From: Coemansia sp. RSA 487
Lineage: Eukaryota > Kickxellomycota > Kickxellomycetes > Kickxellales > Kickxellaceae
Assembly (NCBI GenBank): GCA_027577595.1
Contig: JANBRJ010000030.1
Location: 93,633 to 157,632, forward strand
DNA length: 64,000 bases
Direction: 5' to 3'
Positions 20,923 to 29,840 of this stretch are shown here, piece after piece; positions within the stretch are counted from its first letter, which is position 1, and the number at the start of each line of letters is the position of its first letter. The notes under the pieces are model-generated. The model was not told the origin of the DNA, searched no databases, and worked only from the letters and a program-made list of their open reading frames with translations. Position numbers and translations under genes: made by a program.

Positions 20923-22191
20923 ATGCCTCACAGTTGGAGCCAACAACAGTTATTTTTATTCGTCACGCTTACATTCCTCATACTCACGGCAATTCTATAC
21001 ATTCCACAACAGCACACAAAAAAGGACATAATGAGCAGAGCACGTAAAGTCGGGTACTTTACAGCATGGTCTATATACGACCGCAAGTTCGAGGTATCGA
21101 ATGTAGCGGCGGAGAAGCTGACGCACGTCAATTACGGGTTTGCCAAGCTGGAGGACGACCAAGTGGTACTGGGCGACCCGTGGGCCGATGTGCAAAAGGA
21201 GTTTCCCGGATCCGTGTACTCTGAGGGCGATATGCGCGGCAATTTTGGCGAGCTCAACAACGACAACGGGACGGCGCGTAGGCGCAACCCGCAACTGCGC
21301 ACGCTGATTTCGGTGGGTGGGTGGACTTGGTCGGGCGGCTTCTCGGCAATGGCAGACGATGCGCAGCGCCGACACACATTCATTCGGTCCGTAGGCCAGT
21401 TCCTAGAAAAGTACAGGTTCGATGGAATCGACATTGACTGGGAGCATCCGGTTGAGGGCGGCATGGATGAGAACAGCCATTCGCCAATGGACGGCCACAA
21501 CTACTTGATTCTCCTACGTGAGCTGCGCGAGTACCTGGACATGCAAGTGCCCAAGCCGCGGTTCGGCAGGTACGAGATCTCCATTGCGACGTCTGCGACG
21601 CCCTCGGTGTACCGGCACTTGGATCTGGGTGCCATTGCGCACGTGGTCGACCATATCAACATTATGGCGTACGACTACGCAGGGCCATGGTCGCCCGTCA
21701 CAGGCCACCAGCAGAACCTGTTCCGTCCCGCCGCCGGCGACTCGGGCATTGCAGGCAACGACACAGTGTCCGACTACATGAGCCGCGGCGTGGCTCCGGA
21801 GAAGATCGTTCTGGGCGTCGGATTCTACGGACGCGGCTTTGCCAACGTCAGCCCATGCACCAGCGCTCCGGGTGCTCCACCGGGGCTTGGTTGCCCCTTC
21901 AGCGGGGTTCCGCCGGGCACGTGGGAGCCTGGGTCCTTTGACTACAAGGCACTGCGCACCAACCATATGCTTGGCGAATCCAAATACACCATGCACTGGG
22001 ACGACGCCGCAAAGGCGCCGCTTCTGTACAGCAGCAGCGACAATGTTCTGATCACCTTTGACGACACTGTTTCCATCAGCTGGAAGGCAGACTATGTGCT
22101 GCAGCGCAGACTCGGCGGCATTATGATCTGGGAGCTGTCGCAGGACCACAACAACGAGCTCCTTGATAAAATCTGCGAGTACCTCGGTTGA
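20923..22191 (+). CDS. GH18 (class V) chitinase with N-terminal membrane anchor
   Basis: 422 residues. A hydrophobic stretch at ~9-27 with little before it serves as signal peptide or type II anchor. The TIM barrel begins KVGYFTAWSIYDRKF; THVNYGFA, LISVGGWTWSGGF and the catalytic FDGIDIDWEHP (D-x-D-x-E with the acid Glu) follow, then INIMAYDYAGPW, GVGFYGRGF and a final GGIMIWELSQD. The Met-Ala-Tyr-Asp-Tyr and final Trp are substrate-site residues of the family. No chitin-binding module. It hydrolyses beta-1,4 GlcNAc chains, either in remodelling its own wall or outside. 210 bases after CDC43, same strand. Confidence 0.93.
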   Translation: MPHSWSQQQLFLFVTLTFLILTAILYIPQQHTKKDIMSRARKVGYFTAWSIYDRKFEVSNVAAEKLTHVNYGFAKLEDDQVVLGDPWADVQKEFPGSVYSEGDMRGNFGELNNDNGTARRRNPQLRTLISVGGWTWSGGFSAMADDAQRRHTFIRSVGQFLEKYRFDGIDIDWEHPVEGGMDENSHSPMDGHNYLILLRELREYLDMQVPKPRFGRYEISIATSATPSVYRHLDLGAIAHVVDHINIMAYDYAGPWSPVTGHQQNLFRPAAGDSGIAGNDTVSDYMSRGVAPEKIVLGVGFYGRGFANVSPCTSAPGAPPGLGCPFSGVPPGTWEPGSFDYKALRTNHMLGESKYTMHWDDAAKAPLLYSSSDNVLITFDDTVSISWKADYVLQRRLGGIMIWELSQDHNNELLDKICEYLG

Positions 22192-22456
22192 ATTTCTTGC
22201 TTTAAAAGAGCGGAAAAGAGGGGGTTTGCGCTTATGAGAAAATGACATTAAGCAATTATACTCTCCACCCAATCGAATTGAGGGTGGCTTTGAAAGTTGT
22301 GAGGGCTTTTCGCGTGTATAAAACAGCTTTCTCATCAAGAGCCTTTTTTCGCTTCTGAAACTTGTTTTTTTTTGTTTTTTTGTTTTTCGTATTCTATCAT
22401 AAAAATATCCTTTCTTTTCTAGTTACCTTTCTTTCCAAGCACCCCCAACCTTTACA

Positions 22457-22843
22457 ATGGCTCGCGGCAACCAGCGTGAATTGGCACGCGAAAAGAAGCA
22501 AAAGAAGGACCAAAAGATGGGCAAGGGCAAGGAAAAGGATGACACCCCACTAGTGCAAAAGAGAGAACGCGACGCTGACATTATGCGCCAAAAGCAAGAG
22601 GTAATGTATACAAAGATGTCATATTTGGATATGGCTGAAAGAGTCTGGCGTTTCAAAAAAAAAGTTTATATTGTTTTGGCTCTTGTACTAAATCGATTGA
22701 CTAGGGAGAAGATAAGGAACCATGTGGCTTTTCTGTTCTGCTTGATTTGTTTGGTATAGCTGGCAAAGAAAAAGAAAGAAGAGGAGGAAAAGCGATTGCT
22801 GTTGGAGAAACAGCAGCAACGACAGGCTACAAAGGCTGCGTGA
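22457..22843 (+). CDS. SERF1: SERF/4F5 family small protein
   Basis: Two exons, 22457-22600 and 22760-22843, joined in phase 0 (donor GAG/GTAATG, acceptor GGTATAG); 75 residues. The N-terminus MARGNQRELAREKKQKKDQK is almost the SERF consensus, and DADIMRQKQE corresponds to the conserved middle. The rest is Lys/Glu/Gln rich. SERF proteins are short, highly charged, disordered and known to speed amyloid formation and bind RNA. Without splicing the frame runs into hydrophobic intron sequence, so the intron is well supported. Convergent with SMN. Confidence 0.9.
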
Positions 22844-23282
22844 TAGAAAGCATTTAGCGCTTTCGCAGTGACCGAGAAGCAGGTGCCCCGCCAAAGGCAA
22901 GGCAAGTGCAGTTTGAGAGACTTCCTGATTCTGCAGCAGGTGCTGTTGGGCTGTTGGGATGACAATGTACTAGACGATAGACGAAACACAGTTAGACGCT
23001 TCCGATCCGTCCCGTGCAGATTCATTCGCGTAGCGCTACTAAGGTAGATGGGATGATCGATCCAAAAAGAACCGCTCTGCGAGGAACACAATATGTTATT
23101 TGCCAACCTCAAATTCCGTCATTTGTCTTGGCTCGAGTGGTTGGCGGTGTCCTTGCCAGCGCCACTGCCTTCTATCGGTTGCTCGTTAGATCGATGCATC
23201 GCCTATATATCCATTTGAAACACAAGCATTTAAATAAATTACATACTCAATTCACGCCAATTGTCAGCTCTCTCTTTCACGA
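22844..23282. other. Spacer between SERF and SMN
   Basis: Contains, on the minus strand at 23202-23119, a candidate last exon of SMN. A plus-strand frame at 23014-23301 has no motif and overlaps it; probably chance. Confidence 0.5.
23119..23202 (-). other. Candidate 3' exon of SMN
   Basis: If SMN is spliced from a GAG/GTAAGA donor at 23295/23294 to the acceptor ATATATAG ending at 23203, translation goes on as AMHRSNEQPIEGSGAGKD and ends at 23119 after 27 residues. The intron would be 92 bases, phase 0. Whether it is used cannot be judged from DNA alone. Confidence 0.45.
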
Positions 23283-23873
23283 TCATCCTCTTACCTCATA
23301 GTATCCTGCATAGTATCCGGCGTAGTACCAGGCCGTGGTGAGCTTGTGCAGTGCATCCTGCTCAGACTCTGGTGGCGTTGGGCCGGCTCCAGTGTCCAGA
23401 GCCAAAGTGGCAGGGTCCTCGGCGGAAGCGCGCTTGCGTTTGCTTCCAGTGGCTGCTGCCGGACCAAAAGGGCCTGCCAAAGGCTGTTGTTTCCTAGTAT
23501 TGTGTTTACTAGAGGATCCGCTGTCATCTGCTGTGGCAGGCACCCACTTGCCAATAGTACTCTCATGTGTGGAGCGCTGCTCCAGATACGCTGGGTCTCC
23601 CAGGAGCTCTGCATGTTGCTTGCGGTAGGCGCCTATAGCTCCGTCCCATGCGCGAATAAGCTCCGTATCGTCCCATGCGTTTGGGTTTGCCATGGCGTTG
23701 CCGACATCGTCGATTTCCTCGTTGTCGTCGTCGTCGTAGTCGTCGCTGGTTGCACTGTTTCCATCCAGCGACGCATCTTGTAGGTTGGTGTCTGCTGGCG
23801 CTTGCTCTTGGTTGCTGCTGTCACAGGCGTCAAATAGATCGTCATACGAGACTATCGGTCTTCTTTCGGCCAT
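23283..23873 (-). CDS. SMN1: SMN complex protein (survival motor neuron homologue)
   Basis: 196 residues if unspliced; 220 with the candidate 3' exon. Residues ~67-88 (AWDDTELIRAWDGAIGAYRKQ) are the Gemin2-binding helix, as in human DDTALIKAYDKAVASFK. The end, ALHKLTTAWYYAGYYAGYYE, is the YG box that drives oligomerisation. The Tudor domain of animal SMN is not visible, as in fission yeast Smn1; a basic KRKR signal lies near residue 146. SMN loads Sm rings on spliceosomal snRNAs. The frame continues only three codons past the YG box, right through a consensus donor (GAG/GTAAGAGG), so the annotated C-terminus may be intron sequence. Confidence 0.85.
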   Translation of the reverse strand: MAERRPIVSYDDLFDACDSSNQEQAPADTNLQDASLDGNSATSDDYDDDDNEEIDDVGNAMANPNAWDDTELIRAWDGAIGAYRKQHAELLGDPAYLEQRSTHESTIGKWVPATADDSGSSSKHNTRKQQPLAGPFGPAAATGSKRKRASAEDPATLALDTGAGPTPPESEQDALHKLTTAWYYAGYYAGYYEVRG

Positions 23874-24170
23874 TTGATATAAAGAGTGTTAGCAAAAGAT
23901 GCTCGACGGTTTCGTACTTCTGAGTAAGAATCTCTCTAGATGCAAACAATAGCTTTTAAAACCCAAGTATGCTCCTAAAAAACGACAAAGCGACACTTGC
24001 TGGATGATGCCCACTCGGAATCTTTCAAAAGTTGTGGGCTCAGGAATAAAAAGTCACTGCCCGATCCAAAAAAAAGAAAAAAAACTGAAACTAAACTTTT
24101 CTGCTTCTCTTTTTCTATGAAACTATAAATTCCATTTCATTCACTATTATAAAAAGGCTTTAATTTCGAA

Positions 24171-25046
24171 ATGGGAAAATCGTCAAAGGACAAGCGCGAC
24201 GTCTACTACCGGCTCGCAAAGGAGCAAGGGTGGCGCGCACGTAGCGCGTTCAAGCTTCTGCAAGTCAACGAGGAGTTCAACATCTTCAAGGGCGTGACCC
24301 GAGCCGTGGATCTGTGTGCGGCGCCCGGAAGCTGGTCGCAAGTGCTCAGCCAGGAGTTGCGCAAGTCCGATTCCCGGGACACCAAGATAGTCGCTGTTGA
24401 TTTGCAAGCGATGGCACCGCTGCCAGGTGTGATCCAGATCCAAGGCGACATCACCAAGCTGTCGACAGCGGAGCAAATCATCTCGCACTTTGATGGCAAG
24501 CAAGCGGATCTGGTGGTCAGCGACGGTGCACCCGATGTCACGGGACTGCACGATCTGGACGAGTACATCCAGGCGCAGCTGATCCTGGCCGCCCTCAACA
24601 TCACCACGCATGTGCTGCGCCGCGGCGGCTCGTTTGTTGCCAAAATCTTCCGCGGCAAGGATGTCACGCTGCTGTACGCCCAGCTGCGGACGTTCTTTGG
24701 CACTGTGCATGTTGCCAAGCCCCGGTCGTCGCGCAACTCAAGCATCGAGGCCTTCATCGTGTGTCTCGACTATCGTCCGCCCAGCGACTACATCCCCAAC
24801 ATGGCCAACCCGCTGATGGACATTCCCTACGACTCGGCCAACCCCATCGTCGGCTCCAACCGCGCAATCGTCCCATTTGTCGCCTGTGGCGATCTCCGCG
24901 GCTTCGACTCCGACATGACGTACCCGCTGGACATCGAGGACGCCAAGCCTTACGAGACCAGAGATCCAGCACAGTCGCCTATCAGCCCCCCATACAAGAA
25001 GGCTCTGGAGCTCAAGCGATCCAACTTTTACAACAGCGCCATCTGA
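24171..25046 (+). CDS. TRM7: tRNA 2'-O-methyltransferase Trm7/FTSJ1
   Basis: 291 residues. The opening [20 protein letters not shown] is the Trm7/FTSJ1 start, followed by [10 protein letters not shown] (first catalytic Lys) and SAM motif [35 protein letters not shown] holds the catalytic Asp; [11 protein letters not shown] the second Lys; [13 protein letters not shown] the Glu. K-D-K-E is therefore complete. Trm7 methylates positions 32 and 34 in the anticodon loop of tRNAs such as tRNA-Phe, with Trm732 or Rtt10/Trm734 as partner. A TATAAAA box is 20-30 bases before the ATG. Confidence 0.95.
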   Translation: MGKSSKDKRDVYYRLAKEQGWRARSAFKLLQVNEEFNIFKGVTRAVDLCAAPGSWSQVLSQELRKSDSRDTKIVAVDLQAMAPLPGVIQIQGDITKLSTAEQIISHFDGKQADLVVSDGAPDVTGLHDLDEYIQAQLILAALNITTHVLRRGGSFVAKIFRGKDVTLLYAQLRTFFGTVHVAKPRSSRNSSIEAFIVCLDYRPPSDYIPNMANPLMDIPYDSANPIVGSNRAIVPFVACGDLRGFDSDMTYPLDIEDAKPYETRDPAQSPISPPYKKALELKRSNFYNSAI

Positions 25047-25100
25047 TCTCTCTCCCTCTTATTATTTGCTTGTTCTATTTGCTGTTTTGTTTATAAAGAT

Positions 25101-26558
25101 CTAGACTGGTGGATCGAGAAGATCCATAAATGTGTCCACACCGTCATCCTCTGCAAAAACATCATTGCCATCAGAAAACGGGTCATTTCTTTCGTCTGGC
25201 GATTTGCTTTGCTGTCGTTGTTGCTGTCGTTGTTGCTGTCGTTGTTGCTGTCGTTGTTGCTGTTGTTGCGTGCCGATAACAATACGCTGGTCTGCTGTGC
25301 TTGCATTGTTTTCCATCTGCTGTTGTTGCTCCTGATCTCTGTTGTCCTGCGACGACAGTACTGCCGCTGTGTGCTGCGTTGCAGGAATCGATATCGGGTT
25401 GTTTGGCGCACCAGCTGCCTTTTGAGTGAATATCTGCTCAATCGTCTCTTCAGTAACTATTAAAAACGGTCTCGTTCCAGCCAGCTTCAGAGCAACAACA
25501 TCCTTGAGTATCACGGAAGTTCCAGCACCTAAATATTCTCCGAACCGCTTCATTACCCGATGATGGATCGACGCCTTCATCTCCCCTGTCGGATCCACAA
25601 CCACCGCACTGGCGTCCGAGTCGGCAACCGCGATCTCGCGCAACTGAAGCAGCATGATTCGGATCCTCTGCGATGTTGCCAAATCGAGGACCTTGCGTAC
25701 AGGCCATTCGGCCGCCGGGACCGTGCGAACGACTGTTTTAGCCACTGATGGGCTGTACTCGGCAACACCCAGGTGGTCGAGCATCGCTATCCATGTGCCG
25801 CCCTCAAAGTCAACGTCACCCGAATGCTCTGCATGTAGCTGCGCTGTGCGTGTGCGCGACAGGGGCGTTTTGAACAGCGACGCAGGCCTCTGCGTTGCCC
25901 CAATGCCTGTTAGGTCAACCGCCCGTTGCTGCGCGTCACCAATGATGCCTGCTGGTCCCGGGATCTCCTGCCGCCTGCGTGCTGAGGCGCTCAACTGCCT
26001 GCTGTTTTCACGTACTAGTGTTGTGGTGATCGTCCGTGTGCGGCTTGCAGTACCCACTGCTACTGATGATCCTCTTCTTCTTGGCGTTGCGCTCCCCTGA
26101 CTTTGCTGTAACGACACGCCACTTGCTTGAGTGTTATTATTACTTGCAACACTACTCACAGCAGTAAAAGTAGAATCGGCATGTCCAGGCCTCTGTTGTG
26201 TCGAAAAATCATTATGCTGTGTATCGTACGAATCTGTCATGTTTACAGAGCCATTCATACCTACGTTACCAGCAGTATCGCTGTTTTCTAGCGCTGCAAG
26301 GTCGCTGTTGTTTGGCATAATGTCATCAAACATGTTCATTTCCGCAGCCACATCAAAGTCCAGCATATCGTCAAGCTGTTCCATATCATCGTCCACGCTT
26401 ATGTGTTGCTGTTCATTTATGCTTTCCTGTGCTCCACCTTTTCCTGTCGCAGTCTGCTGGCTTTCGACTGCCACTGCCGCTCGCTTAGCTTGCGACTGTT
26501 GCTCCGTCTGCTTGGCTTCACGTAGCTTTCGAAGCGCTTCCTGCAATGACGAACTCAT
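25101..26558 (-). CDS. HROB: HROB (C17orf53/MCM8IP)-like homologous recombination OB-fold protein
   Basis: 485 residues from the ATG at 26558; the frame is open 39 codons further upstream but that part looks like AT-rich promoter. Residues 1-220 are disordered, with an acidic patch DDDMEQLDDMLDFD. Then comes the family linker RRQEIPGPAGIIGDA, and at ~285-395 the OB-fold: MLLQLREIAVADSDASAVV, VDPTGEMKASIHHRV, AGTSVILKDVVALKL and PFLIVTEETIEQIF. This order and the DPTGEM motif match human HROB, which loads the MCM8-MCM9 helicase in recombination and crosslink repair. After the OB-fold is a Gln-rich stretch with four QQQR repeats and a short acidic end. Convergent with TRM7. Confidence 0.8.
   Translation of the reverse strand: MSSSLQEALRKLREAKQTEQQSQAKRAAVAVESQQTATGKGGAQESINEQQHISVDDDMEQLDDMLDFDVAAEMNMFDDIMPNNSDLAALENSDTAGNVGMNGSVNMTDSYDTQHNDFSTQQRPGHADSTFTAVSSVASNNNTQASGVSLQQSQGSATPRRRGSSVAVGTASRTRTITTTLVRENSRQLSASARRRQEIPGPAGIIGDAQQRAVDLTGIGATQRPASLFKTPLSRTRTAQLHAEHSGDVDFEGGTWIAMLDHLGVAEYSPSVAKTVVRTVPAAEWPVRKVLDLATSQRIRIMLLQLREIAVADSDASAVVVDPTGEMKASIHHRVMKRFGEYLGAGTSVILKDVVALKLAGTRPFLIVTEETIEQIFTQKAAGAPNNPISIPATQHTAAVLSSQDNRDQEQQQQMENNASTADQRIVIGTQQQQQRQQQRQQQRQQQRQQSKSPDERNDPFSDGNDVFAEDDGVDTFMDLLDPPV
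25211..25258. repeat. 12-base tandem repeat in HROB
   Basis: Four near-perfect tandem copies of a 12-mer (GCTGTCGTTGTT on the plus strand), encoding a Gln-Gln-Gln-Arg-type repeat in the C-terminal tail of the HROB-like protein. Confidence 0.85.
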
Positions 26559-26800
26559 TACAATTTCGGTCACACCACCATTCAGTGGAATTGTATTTAA
26601 CAGTATTTTAAAATAAACAAAAAAAAGTGGAAAGTAAAGAGAAAGAATGGTATTGGAAAACAGAGCCACAGTCACTTTATTTGATCAATCAGTGCTAGTG
26701 GACCGTGATCGTCCTTATGTCTTAATTCGCTGATAATTTGTTGGTTGCTTTTCTACAAACACGCTTTTCTTAAAAGGTGCAACAGCTTCGAGTCTTCGCC

Positions 26801-26980
26801 ATGTCCAAATTAACGAATTATTCAGCTGAGAACAGTTTAGGTCAACTGATAAGATGTCATCTGTTAGATTCTCGAGAAATGGCTAATACAGCTGTGATAG
26901 ATATGCCAACATACAACCAATCAATTGAGCAAAGCCTTGCATGTTTTGGCATTGCATTTGCTCAGGAAAAAAACAAATAA
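26801..26980 (+). CDS. Possible small protein, unrecognised
   Basis: 59 residues from the ATG at 26801 (the frame is open eight codons further upstream). It has a helical-looking start (NSLGQLIRCHLLDSREMAN) and a second part with Tyr, Gln and Ala. It does not follow the family A strand pattern, though its size and place at the head of the family A array are suggestive. No signal peptide or known motif. It may be chance. Confidence 0.3.
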   Translation: MSKLTNYSAENSLGQLIRCHLLDSREMANTAVIDMPTYNQSIEQSLACFGIAFAQEKNK

Positions 26981-27394
26981 AGCTGCCATTCTTTTTTCTT
27001 TCATTTTTAGTGGTAAAGCAAAAAAACAATGCATTTGAAATAATCAAGCACTTTGTTGGTACAAAATACACATTTATGTTAATCTGATTTACCTTTTATA
27101 GGGTAAAAACGAGAGTTTATATTAAGGAATTGGCATGACCTGAGTTGAACGAAGCATGTTGGGCTTAAACCCAATAATAACACTGAAATTTCCGCGATAG
27201 ATAATAAAAATATGTTACTCTGCAAACCAGGTACGGTATTAGTCAAGTATCAAAATGTATATAAACTAGTATAAATGAAGCAGCATGTTTTCAAATGCAC
27301 TCTTCATTTCAACTATGCCAATAAAATTAAACCAAAGTTTTGTTTGGCTTTCCCTGCTTTTGTGGCTATTTTCACCCCTAAACGCTCCGATAAC
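26981..27394. other. AT-rich spacer at head of family A array
   Basis: TATATAAA at 27258-27265 precedes the A5 copy by about 130 bases. Nothing else recognised. Confidence 0.5.
27258..27265 (+). promoter_or_regulatory. TATA box before A5
   Basis: TATATAAA followed by C, identical in sequence to the elements before the 28.8, 31.9 and 33.7 kb copies; about 130 bases before the ATG at 27395. Confidence 0.5.
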
Positions 27395-27588
27395 ATGTAC
27401 CGATACACGTCATGGGACCCCACGTACAATAGTCGTACGGTTGAAACAATTGTTAACGAGAAAGAAAAGGACATATACTAAGCATTACAATTGAAAGCGG
27501 TACATGTGTTGTCACATTTACAGACCACAGTCGAATTTATCTTGACACGCCAGAATATGATGCTCTAATGACGAAACTCAGCAGATAA
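27395..27588 (+). pseudogene. Family A tiny gene, frameshifted copy (A5)
   Basis: From the ATG at 27395 the first frame gives ...RTVETIVNEKEKDIY and stops at 27481. In another frame the expected second half follows at once: LSITIESGTCVV, TFTDHSRIYLDTP, EYDALMTKLSR and stop at 27588. The two halves together match the family pattern (first helix, Gly-turn, aromatic strand, YLD strand, E-x-x-x-L helix). A single frameshift near 27475 explains it. Programmed frameshifting cannot be excluded, but a simple break is likelier. Confidence 0.5.
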
Positions 27589-28039
27589 CCTAGAATTGTG
27601 AGCATTTGCAAACTGAGTTTCTCAGTTTAATCAGAGTTGGTCATACAAGTTAATTGAAAATAAACTATGAATTGCGAATCATTGGATCGTTAAATGTATC
27701 AATAAAAACATGAATTGATTGCGAACAATAATGATATATGGATATGAACTTTCAAATATCCGTTGATCCTGATGAATAAAATGATAAGAATAAACAATTG
27801 TACTTTTCTATAATCATTCTCTCTCCCAAAAAATTACAACAATTGGGTATACTGTTTGCTTCTATTTGCACACATTTAAATTCTTTTAACGAAGCAACCA
27901 GGTCTAAACGATGAGCAGTCGTCCATAAACAAAAGAAACTATAATTTAATCCAATTTTTATTTGAATGGCTAACCACTATTTTATACTTATCTTAATCAC
28001 TCAATCTAAAAAGAACACCAACGCAATATAGAAGCTCTT
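27589..28039. other. AT-rich spacer
   Basis: Roughly three-quarters A/T by eye. No gene seen; only a weak TATA-like TTTATACT near 27981 before A6. Confidence 0.5.
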
Positions 28040-28207
28040 ATGATTAACTATTACATAGTACAGCAAGTTCTGGAAATACTTAAAAATGGGATATTGCCAA
28101 ATACTGTAAATTGTAACGATGTGTGGATACTCATATTCGAGAATGGCGATACGTTATTTCTCGACGCAGAAGACTACTATGAGATACTGAGACAATTTTA
28201 TAGTTAG
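28040..28207 (+). CDS. Family A tiny protein (member A6)
   Basis: 55 residues, ATG at 28040. It reads MINYYIVQQVLEILKNGILP, then a turn NTVNCND, the strand VWILIFENGDTLFLD and the helix AEDYYEILRQFYS. It is the most acidic member. It lines up without gaps with the stop-containing copy at 28.8 kb: V7, L11, E12, the Gly-Asp pair near 36, and Tyr46 are shared. No signal peptide, no known domain. Confidence 0.6.
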   Translation: MINYYIVQQVLEILKNGILPNTVNCNDVWILIFENGDTLFLDAEDYYEILRQFYS

Positions 28208-28826
28208 TCCAAAACCGAGATATATTAACTTAGCTTTTTCTCAATTTTACTTGGATTCGTATAATTAAACACGTGAATTATATTTTTGAATTGTTACTTG
28301 CTAACATTAGTGTTCAGAAACAACATATCAAAACTCTAGATTTGTTTTATCAATTTTATTATCACACGTTTGATTTACAGATAGATCGATAACAAATAGT
28401 CTGAAATTTGCATTTCACAATTAACTACAATAACAAAGGATTATCACACATATTCTCCTTTACAATAACTTGTGTATTCCCCAATGATGCTGACACCACA
28501 GGACAACGACACAATAACAATTCATGTCTTCTCGTTCACTAATAGGCAAAGAGCATAGTACAAGCCTTTCTTTCTCGGGTATATAAACGGAGCAACTTGT
28601 GACCTCCCTTTTTAATGTCGGCATTGAGATCCACCATCTACATCCTTCTAGTTTAATCTGTCAGTATTAGTATATTAATAGCGGTCCATCTACATTATAA
28701 ACTAAAGCTACCGTCTAATTGACAATTATTGCTTGATTACCATTTAACAGATAACTTTATCTAAAATATAGTCTTTTCATTCCAAATCCGTCGAAAACAG
28801 AATTTCAGCACAGTATAACAGATAAA
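28208..28826. other. AT-rich spacer
   Basis: TATATAAA at 28580-28587. A 13-codon open frame starts at 28615 (MSALRSTIYILLV), between that TATA box and A7; it could be an upstream leader frame or chance. Confidence 0.45.
28580..28587 (+). promoter_or_regulatory. TATA box upstream of A7
   Basis: TATATAAAC about 240 bases before the A7 start, further away than in the other copies. Confidence 0.4.
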
Positions 28827-28994
28827 ATGGGTAAATCTCGAACCGTGGAGTATATACTTGAGCATTACATGAAAGAGAACCCCCAGTGATTGGAAAATAT
28901 GAAGACTGCATTATTTCTCCAATGCGCAGGTGACTACAAAACGGTTGTCGACCAAGATCGGTATCGCAGGATAAAACGAGCAATTAAAAAGTAA
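28827..28994 (+). pseudogene. Family A tiny gene with in-frame TGA (A7)
   Basis: The reading frame from 28827 to 28994 spans 55 codons plus stop, exactly the length of A6, but codon 21 is TGA. Before it: MGKSRTVEYILEHYMKENPQ; after it: LENMKTALFLQCAGDYK, then VVDQDRYRRIKRAIKK. With the stop ignored it aligns with A6 along its full length. All other stops are absent, so the lesion is recent or tolerated (read-through). The C-terminal helix is basic where A6 is acidic. Confidence 0.5.
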
Positions 28995-29663
28995 CCCAGA
29001 ACAGAACTAGATTACTTAACCTCTATGCTGATTATATGCTGATTATAATTAATTAAACTTATTAGTTTTGTTGTTGCTCTAGGAAATGGACATGTAAATT
29101 GTATCTATTTCGATATTCTCCAAATTATGATATTTTAATAAAAATAATTGTCTGCAAAGGCCACTATCGCAATTCTACATTTGGCAACTGTACTTCCAGT
29201 TTCACACATTATCGCTTTTTTTGCCAATTATCTTTTCCGATTGCAGCCCCCGCGGCATCTGGAATAGCAAAAACCTGTGATATCTAATAGCTAATTAAAA
29301 AGGCGCAACATCGCATAATATCCAATTTTATTTATAAAAAAACCCCATCTACATTTAATCTATATTAAGATATTTTAATATATAATTTCCAAACTAAAAA
29401 GGTAGCCAAATAATAAATGTAAATAAATGATATCCACCTTATCATATTAAATAGCAAATATCTATTTAAAGCTTAGCCTATGTGTGAAATATATGCTGCA
29501 TACCTGCATTTATATAAATTCATGTTGGTGGCAGCTTGGAAATTCCAGATATATTTTCTCTTGCTTTTGATACCACTACATTAGCACTAAATTCAATTGT
29601 GTTAATCGCATCTTTTGGGCCCGTTTTTGACAATCTCAAAGCAAAAGCATACATAAAGTAAAT
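28995..29663. other. AT-rich spacer
   Basis: Contains the A8 TATA box at 29511-29518. No other feature recognised. Confidence 0.5.
29511..29518 (+). promoter_or_regulatory. TATA box of A8
   Basis: TATATAAA, about 150 bases before the A8 start codon. Confidence 0.45.
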
Positions 29664-29840
29664 ATGGCAATTAACCAAGAGCTAGTAAATCACATTGTGA
29701 AACTATGTAATTCAGGTATTTCCCTAGTGGTTACACTTGACGGAAGCAGGTATGCTTATGATTTTGAAGGGCATAACAAAATATTTATCGCAGATTTGGA
29801 ACATAAAGAAATTAAGAGAAAGCTGAGCGAAAAAAAGTAA
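29664..29840 (+). CDS. Family A tiny protein (member A8)
   Basis: 58 residues, ATG at 29664; a typical intact member. First helix MAINQELVNHIVKLCNSG; strand ISLVVTLDG; aromatic strand SRYAYDFEGHN; strand KIFIADLE; last helix HKEIKRKLSEKK. Closest relatives are A9 (LVNRVV..., GCNQLHIAYMEHTEI) and A2 (SGHNDLKV). The spacing of LV, Gly, aromatic strand, I-x-I-A and E-x-x-x-I is shared. No signal peptide, membrane segment or known domain; cytosolic or nuclear by default. Function unknown. Confidence 0.65.
   Translation: MAINQELVNHIVKLCNSGISLVVTLDGSRYAYDFEGHNKIFIADLEHKEIKRKLSEKK

Noticed and set aside
21514-22338. A 274-codon minus-strand frame opposite the chitinase
   Set aside because: Same reason; no motif, while the plus strand has the complete GH18 active site.
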